Assembly: GCA_051967755.1 (NCBI GenBank)
Contig: JBQDYD010000001.1
Span: forward strand, 496,001-560,000
Source of the DNA: UBA1672 sp051967755
Lineage (GTDB): Bacteria; Pseudomonadota; Alphaproteobacteria; Micavibrionales; Micavibrionaceae
DNA: 64,000 nucleotides
Direction: 5' to 3'
Both the position numbers and the translations under genes were made by a program. Shown here one piece after another: positions 18,529 to 27,684 of the stretch (position 1 is its first letter; every line of letters starts with the position of its first letter). The notes below the pieces were generated by a model. It was not told the origin of the DNA, made no database searches, and saw only the letters and a program-made list of their open reading frames with translations.

Positions 18529-19707
18529 TTAAACTTCCGGCCTGTCATCATATATTGGCGGTTTTGGGTAATTTTTTGATGCGACGGCTACTTCATATTG
18601 TTCTACCATTTGGTCAACAACGTTCTGAAGTTCTGGATTGTTTTCAGCTTCTGCCTGAAAACTGCGGAGCATACGCATAAGCATCCAGGAATCCTCTTCC
18701 AGATATTCGGCGTGCATCGTTGCCTTATCTAATGGTCTGCGTATATCTATCTTGGCAGTTTCGGGGTTTACTTCAGAATCCGGATTAAGCGCCAGTTTCG
18801 CGGGGTGATACAGGGTCAGCCCCTCAAGGCAGCGGTCAGCAACATCAAGTTTAGCATTCATGAGCTCAAAATAATCTGCCATTTGCGGATATTTATCTGC
18901 CATGTTTTCCAGAATTTGTCGCTGTTTGAACAGGCGATGTGTTTCATCAATGTGTAGCAGGTCTTGCTCTATTGTGAAGTATTTTTCCGCTAAGCCGTAT
19001 CGGCTTGTTAAGCTATCGAGTTTGTCTGTGGCTTTTGTTGCGGCGGCCGCCCAATAGATTTCTACGGCGTCCATATATTTATTGCGATCACCATCATAGG
19101 TTTTTTCTTTTACTGGGTTACCGTCGGCGTCGCGCGTTTTTCTGCCAAAGGTCAGAAGTTTCATGGTGTTTACGTCAACTTCCAATTCTTGGTGCATGAT
19201 TTTTCTGTCACGATCGGAAAGTGATTCTTCGGCCGCGATTCTTTGTTCGATATATGCCTTGTAATGTTCAGGGGAGGAGTCATAGAAATCCTCATCAACA
19301 TCATGCAGGGTGGTGGCAACAAACAGGCGCTCCGCCGATTGCATTTCATAAGGAAGCTTAAATTCTTTCCCATCTATCATTTGGTGGGTAATTCTTCTGG
19401 GGATGACTTCGAGTTCCGGGTTTTCTACGCTGGCTTTGATTAGGCTGCGCTGAAGAAGGAGTTGATTGACTTCATGCAGGATGTCTTCGGTAATCCCGTC
19501 TTTGCGCTTGGATCCTTCTGTTTTGAACTGCATCAGGTAATCAAGCGCAAATTTAGCCATGAGCCACTGTTCAGAGCCATCTTCGTACGGGTCCTCATAG
19601 AACGCTAATAAGCGATCCATTTTATCGCGCGCTTCGGCTATGGAATCATCGGAAAGTTCTTCCTTTGATTTGTCCATATAATCGTTAAAGTTGTCGAGAC
19701 GTCCCAT
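18529..19707 (-). CDS. Unknown acidic helical protein between dapD and dapE
   Basis: 392 aa, almost entirely predicted helix, rich in Glu/Asp/Leu, with no signal peptide, membrane segment or motif that I recognise. Segments such as AEARDKMDRLLAFYEDPYEDG and YLEEDSWMLMRMLRSFQAEAENN suggest helical repeats. The ATG at 19707 has AAGG 11 bases upstream; an upstream GTG (19719) overlaps that site. It lies between dapD and dapE on the same strand, with the dapE start just inside or beside its end, so the three probably share a transcript. No function can be assigned. Confidence 0.75.
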   Translation of the reverse strand: MGRLDNFNDYMDKSKEELSDDSIAEARDKMDRLLAFYEDPYEDGSEQWLMAKFALDYLMQFKTEGSKRKDGITEDILHEVNQLLLQRSLIKASVENPELEVIPRRITHQMIDGKEFKLPYEMQSAERLFVATTLHDVDEDFYDSSPEHYKAYIEQRIAAEESLSDRDRKIMHQELEVDVNTMKLLTFGRKTRDADGNPVKEKTYDGDRNKYMDAVEIYWAAAATKATDKLDSLTSRYGLAEKYFTIEQDLLHIDETHRLFKQRQILENMADKYPQMADYFELMNAKLDVADRCLEGLTLYHPAKLALNPDSEVNPETAKIDIRRPLDKATMHAEYLEEDSWMLMRMLRSFQAEAENNPELQNVVDQMVEQYEVAVASKNYPKPPIYDDRPEV

Positions 19708-19807
19708 TTGCACAAGCACCTTTTAATTGTGACAAGACGAATATCACAAAGCTTTGCAAAAAGCAAAATATGAAAACCTTATAAGGGTCTTCTAATATAG
19801 GCTCAGC

Positions 19808-20677
19808 CTAGTCTCGAAGCAAATCGTTGATGCCTGTTTTGCTGCGTGTGCGCTCATCAACACGTTTTACGATAACTGCGCAAGCCAGGCTTGGTGCAGG
19901 TGATCCGTTCGCCATTGTTTTTTCTGATGGCAGTGTACCCGGAATAACAACGGAATAGGAAGGAACGCGGCCCATGTAAATTTCGCCTGTTTCGCGGTCA
20001 ATAATTTTTGTTGATGCGCCGATGAAGACGCCCATGGATAGAACGGAGCCTTCCTCAACGATAACACCTTCTGCAACCTCTGATCGGGCACCAATGAAGA
20101 CGTTATCTTCAATGATAACAGGTTCAGCCTGCAGGGGCTCAAGAACGCCACCAATACCAACACCGCCTGAAATGTGACAGTTTTTACCGATTTGCGCGCA
20201 TGATCCCACGGTTGACCATGTGTCGATCATGGTTCCTTCACCGACATATGCGCCGACATTTAGAAAGCAAGGCATTAAAACTGCGCCCGGTGCAACATAG
20301 GCAGAGTGACGTACAATTGAATCCGGAACGGCGCGAAAGCCTGCATTTTGGAATTCTTGCTCACCCCATCCGACAAATTTGCTTTCAACTTTGTCAAACC
20401 AGTTTGCCATACCCGGGCCACCTGAAATAATGTGATTAGGGTTTAAACGGAAAGATAATAATACAGCCTTTTTAAGCCACTGATTCACGACCCATCCATT
20501 TTCTGATGGTGCGGCAACACGGGCTTCACCGCTATCGAGTAAATTCAATGCGCTTTCGACTGCATCTCGATATTCCCCTTGCGTGCTCGTATCAATTGAA
20601 TCTCGGTTGTCCCAAGCTGTGTTGATCGTAGTTTCAAGGTCGACAGTGCTGTGTGCTTGTGCGCTTGTATTTCCCAT
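19808..20677 (-). CDS. dapD: Tetrahydrodipicolinate N-succinyltransferase
   Basis: 289 aa. An N-terminal helical domain is followed by a left-handed beta-helix of hexapeptide repeats: VRHSAYVAPGAVLMPCFLN, VGAYVGEGTMIDTWSTVGS, AQIGKNCHISGGVGIGGVL and VIIEDNVFIGARSEV. This is the DapD signature. It transfers succinyl from succinyl-CoA to tetrahydrodipicolinate, the step that makes the substrate chain ending with DapE. The gene is the first of the dapD-unknown-dapE group. Confidence 0.96.
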   Translation of the reverse strand: MGNTSAQAHSTVDLETTINTAWDNRDSIDTSTQGEYRDAVESALNLLDSGEARVAAPSENGWVVNQWLKKAVLLSFRLNPNHIISGGPGMANWFDKVESKFVGWGEQEFQNAGFRAVPDSIVRHSAYVAPGAVLMPCFLNVGAYVGEGTMIDTWSTVGSCAQIGKNCHISGGVGIGGVLEPLQAEPVIIEDNVFIGARSEVAEGVIVEEGSVLSMGVFIGASTKIIDRETGEIYMGRVPSYSVVIPGTLPSEKTMANGSPAPSLACAVIVKRVDERTRSKTGINDLLRD

Positions 20678-20726
20678 AGTTTCCGTATCTTTCCATTAAA
20701 TAATTAATTAACGCGTTGAATTCAGC

Positions 20727-21728
20727 ATGAAAACCATTCAAGATCAAGTTGATATGACGCAAAAAGCACTAAAAAATCTTTCAAAATGCACGATTGAGTG
20801 GAATTTTCAGGATTTGAAGTATTGGAGCCAATGCTTTGACCGCGTCAATCGTTCTAATTTATTGCAGTGCCATAGTTATGGTGTGGCAATGGCGCGTCAA
20901 AACCATCAACGTATAAATAAGGGGCTTATCTACCGAAACGGGGAGCCGGCAGGCCTTGTTCAAATGTTGGAGGCAGGCATTTTGAAAAATTCCATCCATG
21001 CGATTGTGCTTGATCGTGGGCCTTTGTGGTTTGACGGGTATGGTGGCCTTGAGGATATGAAGGCCTTTTTGGACGCATTTTCAATGCAGTTTCCGCGCCG
21101 TTTCGGCAGGAAAATCAGAATTATTCCTGAGATTAAAAATAATAATCGATCGAAAATTTTGATGGAGAAATGCGGTTTTCGCCCCGCGTCTGAGCATGGC
21201 TATCAGACGATATGGCTGGATTTACGAAAAGAACAAGAGGTCTTGCGCAAAGAGCTTAAGAAGAGTTGGCGAAATTGCTTGTCACAAGCTGAGCGTAAAG
21301 GTCTTGAAATAACATGGAGTGATGAGGGAGAGAATTTTTCATGGCTTATGAAGCATTACAGCATCGATAAGCATGCAAAAGCCTATGATGGGCCGTCGGT
21401 TAAAACCATGATAGGGCTTGCCGGGGAATTCTCTCGTGGGAAAAACATGTCGATTGGGACTGCAATGTTGGACAGTCAGCCGATAGCCGCTATATTGATT
21501 TTTGTACATGGAAAAAGTGCGACCTATCAAATCGGCTATTCGTCTGAAGAGGGGCGCAAAAGTAAAGCTCATTATTTGCTGTTATGGTCAGTGCTAAGGC
21601 AGCTTAAAGAAAGGAATGTCGATGACTTCGACCTCGGCGGAATTAATGAACAAGACGCAAAAGGTGTCCGTGACTTCAAATTGGGGATGGGCGGGCAAGT
21701 CGTTAAAACGCTTGGCTTGTATAACTAG
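20727..21728 (+). CDS. FemAB/BioF2-like GNAT-fold transferase
   Basis: 333 aa. Two GNAT-like halves are joined by a helical segment. The C-terminal half carries the FemAB-type signature YDFDLGGIN...G(V)RDFKLGMGG and an LLLWSVLRQLKER helix. These enzymes transfer an aminoacyl or acyl group to cell-wall precursors or peptides; the substrate here is not known. Location beside dapD, dapE, glmU and glmS is compatible with a cell-envelope role, but that is inference. Its last 107 bases also encode the start of the next gene in another frame. Confidence 0.7.
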   Translation: MKTIQDQVDMTQKALKNLSKCTIEWNFQDLKYWSQCFDRVNRSNLLQCHSYGVAMARQNHQRINKGLIYRNGEPAGLVQMLEAGILKNSIHAIVLDRGPLWFDGYGGLEDMKAFLDAFSMQFPRRFGRKIRIIPEIKNNNRSKILMEKCGFRPASEHGYQTIWLDLRKEQEVLRKELKKSWRNCLSQAERKGLEITWSDEGENFSWLMKHYSIDKHAKAYDGPSVKTMIGLAGEFSRGKNMSIGTAMLDSQPIAAILIFVHGKSATYQIGYSSEEGRKSKAHYLLLWSVLRQLKERNVDDFDLGGINEQDAKGVRDFKLGMGGQVVKTLGLYN

Positions 21729-22551
21729 TTTTTCTGCTTGTTTATTGGCGCCGAATTATGCGCATGCTGAAAGGCCGTCTTACCACTATCAGGAAATGGA
21801 ATATGAAGTATATGCGGGCGGCATTAATGTCGTTCAGGCGGATATGAAACTCGACTTTCGTGAGAAGGGTAAATATTCCATGATTTTCTCTGCGGAAACG
21901 AGAGGGTTCCTTGGTTCACTTGTGCCGTGGTCAGGCAGCTTTGAATCCCGTGGGTGGGCATTTTCGGACGGGCGCCGTGTTCCCGAAATTCATGAATCCA
22001 TTGCGATGTGGCGTGATGAGCGTGAGGTGAAGACCTATAGCTATAATAAAGATGGCACATTCAATGATCTGGTCACGACGTATGTCGGGAAAAAGCCTAA
22101 AAGAAAAGTCCCTGATGAAGAATTGACCAAAGGGACAACGGATGCTTTGACGGCCACAATTTTGGTAATGGAGCATGTCTCTGACGGCGGTAATTGCGAA
22201 GGCACTGACGAGGTGTTTGACGGGAAACGCAGATTTAAAATGGTCTTCCATCATAAGCAATTCGTGATGATGAAGAAAACGCGCTATAACGCCTATGAAG
22301 GGCCGGCGGTTGAATGTACGGTTGAGGTTGTCCCCGTGACAGGGGCTTGGCATAAAAAGCCGCGCGGTTGGTTGTCTATTCAAGAGCAAGGGCGTGCGCT
22401 TGGGACTATGCCTACTGTATGGATGGCGCAGGTCGTTGAAAACGCTGTTGTTGTGCCGATCCGTGTGCGTGTTCAAACATCTTATGGAACCTTGTTCATG
22501 CATATGAAAAAATATCGTAGCGGAGAGACATCTTTGAAATCGGAAAGGTAG
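21622..22551 (+). CDS. Exported DUF3108-like protein
   Basis: About 309 aa. A signal peptide (KRLACITSFSACLLAPNYAHA) precedes a beta-rich domain of the DUF3108 kind, with YEVYAGGINVVQADMKLDF near its start and a C-terminal KPRGWLSIQEQGRALGTMP. Family members are predicted periplasmic proteins of unknown role. AAGGA at 21611-21615 is well placed for the ATG at 21622; the ATG at 21646 is an alternative with a more typical signal peptide length. Either start lies inside the upstream FemAB-like gene. Confidence 0.75.
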   Translation: MTSTSAELMNKTQKVSVTSNWGWAGKSLKRLACITSFSACLLAPNYAHAERPSYHYQEMEYEVYAGGINVVQADMKLDFREKGKYSMIFSAETRGFLGSLVPWSGSFESRGWAFSDGRRVPEIHESIAMWRDEREVKTYSYNKDGTFNDLVTTYVGKKPKRKVPDEELTKGTTDALTATILVMEHVSDGGNCEGTDEVFDGKRRFKMVFHHKQFVMMKKTRYNAYEGPAVECTVEVVPVTGAWHKKPRGWLSIQEQGRALGTMPTVWMAQVVENAVVVPIRVRVQTSYGTLFMHMKKYRSGETSLKSER

Positions 22552-22649
22552 ATCAAAGTGATTTTCAGGGCGCGGAGCAGTCATAGTAAGGGCTGTATTT
22601 TACTCGCGTTTTTTTGTAAAACAGATCAATTAATAATAAGAAGATAAAA

Positions 22650-24008
22650 ATGACAAAGCCAAAGCCACTCGCCGTTGTTATTCTTGCCGCCGGAAAAGGG
22701 ACGCGCATGAAGTCTAATAAGCCTAAGGTCATGCATGAGCTTCTCGGCTTACCGATGATAAATTGGCTTTTACGTTCAGTTGAAGAATTATCACCTGAGA
22801 AGGTTGTGGTTGTGGTGGGTGAGAATATGCCCGAGCTTGTTGACGCCGTAAAACCACATGACACGGTTATTCAAAAAGAGCAGCTCGGCACAGGGGATGC
22901 GTTAAAAGCGGCGATGCCTGCATTGAAAGGCTTTACGGGTGATGTGCTTGTTCTGCTCGGCGATACGCCGTTGATCGCTACGCAAACATTGCGTGATTTA
23001 ATCGCCACACGTCATGTTGATGCGGTGACAGGTATTTCGGTTTTGGGCGTAGAGCTTGATAACCCGACGGGATATGGTCGCTTGATTATGGGGCGCAGCA
23101 ATATCCTTAAGTTCATCGTTGAGGAAAAAGACGCCAGCCCCGCAGAAAAAGATACAAATATCGTCAATACAGGGGCGTTTTGTCTTGATTCCCGCCGTAT
23201 TGATCGTTGGCTGTCTAATGTCAAAAATGACAATGCGCAAGGGGAGTATTACATCACTGACCTGCCCGAGCTGGCCGCGAAAGATAAAATCAAAACTCGT
23301 GTATCAATTGCGCCAAATCCGCAAGAGGTGATGGGGTGCAATACCAAGATAGACCTCACGAAGATGGAGGCTGCGGCGCAACAAAAATTGCGTGAGCAGT
23401 TCATCAATGACGGGGTCGTGATGCAAGATCCCGCAACGGTTTATTTGCACCATGATACGGAAATCGGCGCGGGCACAATTATTGAACCGAACGTTTATTT
23501 CGCCAAAGGTGTCAAGGTCGGGCAGAATGTGCACATTAAGGCATTCTGTCATATTGATGATGCGATTGTTGGTGATGGAACAACGGTTGGCCCGTTTGCG
23601 CGTTTGCGTCCGGGGACAACCATTGGCGAAGATGTGCGCATTGGTAACTTCGTTGAGATTAAGAAATCAAGCATTGGGGATCGTAGTAAAATCTCTCACC
23701 TTGGTTATGTTGGTGATACGATCATGGATTCTGATGTGAATTTTAGTTGCGGCGCTATTACCGTAAATTATGACGGTTTCCAAAAACATCAAACGGTGAT
23801 CGGCAAGGGCGTTATGGTCGGCAGTAACGTGAATTTGGTTGCGCCTGTGCGCCTTGATGATGGGGCATTTATTGCGGCTGGCTCGACGATTACAACTGAT
23901 GTGCCTGCGGATTCTTTATCCGTTGAGCGCGGTCAGGCAGAAGTGCGCCAAGGTTGGGCGGCGCTATATCGTAAACGTAAAGAAGACTCCAAGAAGAAAA
24001 AGGCCTAG
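22650..24008 (+). CDS. glmU: Bifunctional UDP-GlcNAc pyrophosphorylase / GlcN-1-P acetyltransferase
   Basis: 452 aa. The N-terminal uridylyltransferase domain has VILAAGKGTRMKSNKPKVMH, QLGTGDAL and LLGDTPLI; from about residue 250 a left-handed beta-helix (VYFAKGVKVGQNVHIKAFCHI, then FARLRPGTTIGEDVRIGNFV) carries the acetyltransferase. It makes UDP-GlcNAc for peptidoglycan and LPS from the GlcN-6-P produced by GlmS, encoded 1.3 kb downstream, via GlcN-1-P. Confidence 0.97.
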   Translation: MTKPKPLAVVILAAGKGTRMKSNKPKVMHELLGLPMINWLLRSVEELSPEKVVVVVGENMPELVDAVKPHDTVIQKEQLGTGDALKAAMPALKGFTGDVLVLLGDTPLIATQTLRDLIATRHVDAVTGISVLGVELDNPTGYGRLIMGRSNILKFIVEEKDASPAEKDTNIVNTGAFCLDSRRIDRWLSNVKNDNAQGEYYITDLPELAAKDKIKTRVSIAPNPQEVMGCNTKIDLTKMEAAAQQKLREQFINDGVVMQDPATVYLHHDTEIGAGTIIEPNVYFAKGVKVGQNVHIKAFCHIDDAIVGDGTTVGPFARLRPGTTIGEDVRIGNFVEIKKSSIGDRSKISHLGYVGDTIMDSDVNFSCGAITVNYDGFQKHQTVIGKGVMVGSNVNLVAPVRLDDGAFIAAGSTITTDVPADSLSVERGQAEVRQGWAALYRKRKEDSKKKKA

Positions 24009-24013
24009 TCCTT

Positions 24014-24439
24014 ATGCGTATCTTGATTATTTTATTCGCGGCGCTGTTCATTCCCATTCAGGCGATGGCGTGTTCTTGTACACAAGATAGCTTCACTCAA
24101 GATGCCAGTCAGAAGAATATCGCAAAGGCACTTTATATTTTCGAAGGTGGCGCGGTAAAAATTAAGGAAAAGACCGTTGCGAACTATTTTTCTGAAGTCA
24201 CGTTTCGTGTTGATACTTTATATAAGGGGCATGATAAGCCGGAGAATATAAAGGCACTCGTGGATGTGAAGAGCAGCTGCGGCACGTCGCTCGGTCAGTT
24301 ACGTAGTCAGACGTTGTTTATGCTTTACGCATTTAAGGGGAGCTATATTCTCGCGGGGCAATGTGGTTCTTATATTTCTGATGCAGATAAAGCCGCGATG
24401 AAAAAAGCGTATGAAGATGTGCAAAACTCATCCGATTGA
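24014..24439 (+). CDS. Secreted TIMP/NTR-like Cys-rich protein 1
   Basis: 141 aa. A signal peptide ends IPIQAMA, and the mature chain would begin with Cys (CSCTQDSF), as in netrin/TIMP (NTR, OB-fold) domains where the N-terminal Cys-x-Cys is structural. Further family-like elements are IFEGGAVKI, VTFRVDTLYKG, SSCGTSLG and a final ILAGQCGSYIS. The cleavage context AMA-C is signal peptidase I-like rather than a lipobox. Bacterial members have no established function. It starts 5 bases after glmU and is the first of three related genes before glmS. Confidence 0.65.
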   Translation: MRILIILFAALFIPIQAMACSCTQDSFTQDASQKNIAKALYIFEGGAVKIKEKTVANYFSEVTFRVDTLYKGHDKPENIKALVDVKSSCGTSLGQLRSQTLFMLYAFKGSYILAGQCGSYISDADKAAMKKAYEDVQNSSD

Positions 24440-24496
24440 AACAATTCGTAAAACTTCGTGATTTGAAAGCGCCGCCGCAGCGACTATGATGTTCTG

Positions 24497-24907
24497 ATGA
24501 GTCGATTATTCTTTCTTTTCTTATTATTGATAGTTGCCATTCCTGAAGCTGTAATGGCATGTAGCCTTGATCGTAAGGTTGTTGAGGATGAAGAGACCGG
24601 CGAAAGCAATCGTTATTATATTGGTTTGGTTAAGGTCAAATATGTTCAATATAATGAGGATGGGTCGTTTAAAGAGGCGGGGCTACAGCCCTTTATGAAG
24701 TATAAAGCCAAGAAGGGTATCGATCTCTCACAGCCAATTATCATTAAATATGGCGGCAAAGAACAGCCATGTGATTTTTACAGGCCATATATCGGGAAAA
24801 TTATGGACTTAAATATCATCGAAGAAGACGGTGCCTATTTCATCACGAATTTTATATATGGTGACTTACTTAATTTGACGGATGTTGAATATGTGGGGGC
24901 AGATTAA
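24497..24907 (+). CDS. Secreted NTR-like paralogue 2
   Basis: 136 aa. The signal peptide LFFLFLLLIVAIPEAVMA is followed by mature CSLDRKVV. The core YYIGLVKVKYVQYNEDGSF, GLQPFMKYKAKK, IIIKYGGKEQPCDF and a C-terminal strand pair align with the next gene's product. It ends directly against the start of the third paralogue (TAA-ATG). Function unknown. Confidence 0.65.
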   Translation: MSRLFFLFLLLIVAIPEAVMACSLDRKVVEDEETGESNRYYIGLVKVKYVQYNEDGSFKEAGLQPFMKYKAKKGIDLSQPIIIKYGGKEQPCDFYRPYIGKIMDLNIIEEDGAYFITNFIYGDLLNLTDVEYVGAD

Positions 24908-25324
24908 ATGCGTTTTTTCTTGTTCATTTTTGCTTTTATGATCTTCGCCAATTCGCAAAATGCGTTTGCATGCTATATGTGGCAATCAGAAGAGCGCACA
25001 CGCGGGCATATTGAAGATGCGTATTTTATCGGGCTTGTCAAAAAAGTTTACACCAAGGAACATGAGTTTGGAGTCCCGTTGGAGGTTGGTGTAAAACCTT
25101 TTATTGCCTATAAAGGGCCTGATGATCTAACGCAGGATACGATTAAAATCGTCTATGACAGGTTTACATCATGCAGTGTAAGGATTGAACAGGGTATTAA
25201 CGAAGTTATTATTTCTAAAGATCAGGATGGAAAATATAGTTTGGTACTCACTGATCTGATTGATCATTTTGAGTTTTGGAAAGAATTGCGCCCAAAAGCG
25301 CGTGCAGTAGGAGAGTTAAGATAA
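24908..25324 (+). CDS. Secreted NTR-like paralogue 3
   Basis: 138 aa. Signal peptide FLFIFAFMIFANSQNAFA, mature CYMWQSEE. AYFIGLVKKVYTKEHEFG, VGVKPFIAYKGPDD and TIKIVYDRFTSCSV match paralogue 2 in order and spacing. Its stop codon abuts the glmS ATG directly (TAA ATG), so it is translationally coupled to glmS. It could be an envelope protein; no motif shows an activity. Confidence 0.65.
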   Translation: MRFFLFIFAFMIFANSQNAFACYMWQSEERTRGHIEDAYFIGLVKKVYTKEHEFGVPLEVGVKPFIAYKGPDDLTQDTIKIVYDRFTSCSVRIEQGINEVIISKDQDGKYSLVLTDLIDHFEFWKELRPKARAVGELR

Positions 25325-27154
25325 ATGTGTGGTATTTTCGGAATTATTGGTGAGCAGCAAGTAGCCCCCTTATTATTTGAAGGCTTAAAGCGTTTGGAAT
25401 ATAGGGGCTATGACTCCGCAGGCATCGCGAGTCTGAGCAACGGGCATATTGACCGCCGCCGCGCGGAAGGTAAGCTGAATAACCTCGCTGAAAAACTGGC
25501 GGAAGACCCGCTGGAGGGCACAGTCGGTATTGGCCATACGCGCTGGGCAACGCATGGTTTGCCGAATGAGCGCAACGCCCACCCGCATGCCAATGAAAAG
25601 GTCGCCGTCGTGCATAATGGCATTATTGAGAATTATGCTGCGCTGAAAGAGGAGCTCAGTGCACAAGGTGCGGTCTTTGAAACCGAAACGGATACCGAGG
25701 TTATTGTGCATCTGGTTTCGCATTACATGAATGAATGCAAAGATGCATTGGGCGCAGCAAACGCCGCGATGGATCGTCTGGAGGGGGCATATGCCCTTGT
25801 AATGATTTTTGCGGGCAACCATGATTTGATGGTCGGTTGCCGTCACGGAACGCCGTTGGCGGTTGGTTATGGGGATGGGGAAATGTTTATGGCCTCTGAC
25901 TCCTATGCCCTTGCGCCGCTCACGAAAAAGATATGTTTCTTAGAAGATGGGGATCGTGTCACCGTCACCCGTCAAGACGTGAGTATTTATGATAAAGACC
26001 AAAACGCGGTAGAGCGTAAAATCCGTATCACTGAGCAATCTGGCGCGGTCACGGGTAAGGGCGAGTATAAGCATTTCATGCTTAAGGAAATCTATGAGCA
26101 ACCCACCGTGATTGGTGAAACGCTTAATGCCTATGTGAACGCGGGCACGGGCAAAATATCTATCCCTGAAGATGTTCTGGAAGCCATTATCAAGGCACCG
26201 CGCTTAACGCTTATTGCATGCGGCACGGCCTATTATGCTTGTATGGTGGTGAAATATTGGTTTGAGCAGATTGCGCGCATCCCTGTTGAAATTGATGTCG
26301 CCAGTGAGTTCAGATACCGCGAAGCGCCAATGCCTGCGGGCGGTGTGTCGATGTTTATTTCCCAATCGGGGGAGACACTCGATACGCTCGAAGCGCTCAG
26401 ATATTGTAAATCGCAGGGGCAGAAGATTGTCTCGATTATCAACACAATCGAAAGCACGATAGAGCGTGAATCTGACTTTGTGCTGCACACTTTGGCGGGG
26501 CCTGAAATCGGCGTGGCGTCGACCAAAGCGTTCACGACGCAGTTGACAACGCTCGCCTGTATTGCGCTTGCTGCGGCGCGCGGAAACGGCGCAATTGATG
26601 AGGAAACAGAACATGATATGGCGGATGCGTTGCGTCATGTGCCGACGATTGCTGCGGATATATTGCAGCATGATGAGGCAATACAGGCCATCGCCAAAGA
26701 TATCGCGCAGGCTCGTGATGTTTTATATCTAGGCCGCGGCAGCTTATACCCAATCGCGCTTGAGGGTGCATTAAAGCTTAAGGAGATTTCATATATCCAC
26801 GCGGAAGGGTATGCCAGCGGCGAGATGAAACACGGTCCGATTGCCCTGATTGATGACAAAGTGCCTGTTGTGGTTGTTGCACCTGAAAATGATCCGCTGT
26901 TTGAAAAGAACGCATCAAACATCGCTGAAACTGTTGCGCGCGGGGGGAAGGTGTTCTTGATTTCAGATATAAAAGGCGCGCATGACCTTAAGGGGCATGC
27001 CACATGGAGCGTATCTATGGGGCCTGTGCATCCGTTTGTTGCGCCTATTCTTTATTCCATCCCCGTGCAGCTTTTATCCTATCACGTTGCCGTTCTTAAA
27101 GGCACAGACGTAGATCAGCCCCGAAACCTCGCCAAGTCCGTGACGGTGGAGTAG
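25325..27154 (+). CDS. glmS: Glucosamine-6-phosphate synthase
   Basis: 609 aa. The N-terminal glutaminase begins MCGIFGIIG, with Cys as the nucleophile after Met removal; GHTRWATHG and NGIIENY follow. Two SIS isomerase domains contain ISQSGETLDTLEALR, GVASTKAFTTQ, YLGRGSLYPIALEGALKLKE and the C-terminal PRNLAKSVTVE. It makes GlcN-6-P from fructose-6-P and glutamine. No glmS ribozyme-like leader is present; the start abuts the upstream small gene. Confidence 0.97.
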   Translation: MCGIFGIIGEQQVAPLLFEGLKRLEYRGYDSAGIASLSNGHIDRRRAEGKLNNLAEKLAEDPLEGTVGIGHTRWATHGLPNERNAHPHANEKVAVVHNGIIENYAALKEELSAQGAVFETETDTEVIVHLVSHYMNECKDALGAANAAMDRLEGAYALVMIFAGNHDLMVGCRHGTPLAVGYGDGEMFMASDSYALAPLTKKICFLEDGDRVTVTRQDVSIYDKDQNAVERKIRITEQSGAVTGKGEYKHFMLKEIYEQPTVIGETLNAYVNAGTGKISIPEDVLEAIIKAPRLTLIACGTAYYACMVVKYWFEQIARIPVEIDVASEFRYREAPMPAGGVSMFISQSGETLDTLEALRYCKSQGQKIVSIINTIESTIERESDFVLHTLAGPEIGVASTKAFTTQLTTLACIALAAARGNGAIDEETEHDMADALRHVPTIAADILQHDEAIQAIAKDIAQARDVLYLGRGSLYPIALEGALKLKEISYIHAEGYASGEMKHGPIALIDDKVPVVVVAPENDPLFEKNASNIAETVARGGKVFLISDIKGAHDLKGHATWSVSMGPVHPFVAPILYSIPVQLLSYHVAVLKGTDVDQPRNLAKSVTVE

Positions 27155-27168
27155 CCGAAATAGCACAT

Positions 27169-27684
27169 ATGAATGATTCAGACTGTAAAAGCAGAAAATA
27201 TTTTCGATTATACGTTACCCTTATAGCATTGGTTATTTGTTTTACGTTTTTTTACATATTGAATTACACGGGAAAAGTTGCAGAATTAAAAAGAACGTGT
27301 GATCAGTTAAAGAAGAATGGGTCTGAAATAAATAATTACGAGGTTATAATCGGTCGATATGTTCAGAAAAAATCTTTTACTAGTGTTGAGCATCCAGGTG
27401 GTATGCTGCCTATTTATACTGGAGTAATTACTTTGGAAAATGACGGTAAAGAATACGCGTTGTATAGTGAAGAAATGATAAAAGAAGAATATGAAGACAG
27501 CTATCAGCCTTTAGTAAAAAGAGTTTTCAGCAATAGTAATTCAAATTCTGAGCAAAGCGTTTATGGGATTTGTGCCTATAAAATGTTGCCAATAACAAAA
27601 CATTTGGGTAGTGAGTCCAAAGTAGATAAGTTTATTAGTAAAATTGAGACACTAACCTTGATAGAAAAAGGTGAAAATAAATGA
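27169..27684 (+). CDS. Hypothetical single-pass membrane protein, AT-rich
   Basis: 171 aa. One transmembrane helix near the N-terminus (LYVTLIALVICFTFFYILNY) is followed by a predicted periplasmic domain of about 130 residues with two cysteines. Base composition is clearly more AT-rich than glmS and purT on each side, suggesting later acquisition. It overlaps purT by four bases (ATGA), so it is probably co-translated with it. No known family recognised. Confidence 0.7.
   Translation: MNDSDCKSRKYFRLYVTLIALVICFTFFYILNYTGKVAELKRTCDQLKKNGSEINNYEVIIGRYVQKKSFTSVEHPGGMLPIYTGVITLENDGKEYALYSEEMIKEEYEDSYQPLVKRVFSNSNSNSEQSVYGICAYKMLPITKHLGSESKVDKFISKIETLTLIEKGENK

Noticed and set aside
25250..25324. 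glmS ribozyme
   Set aside because: The glmS ATG abuts the stop of the preceding gene and there is no leader to hold a ribozyme.
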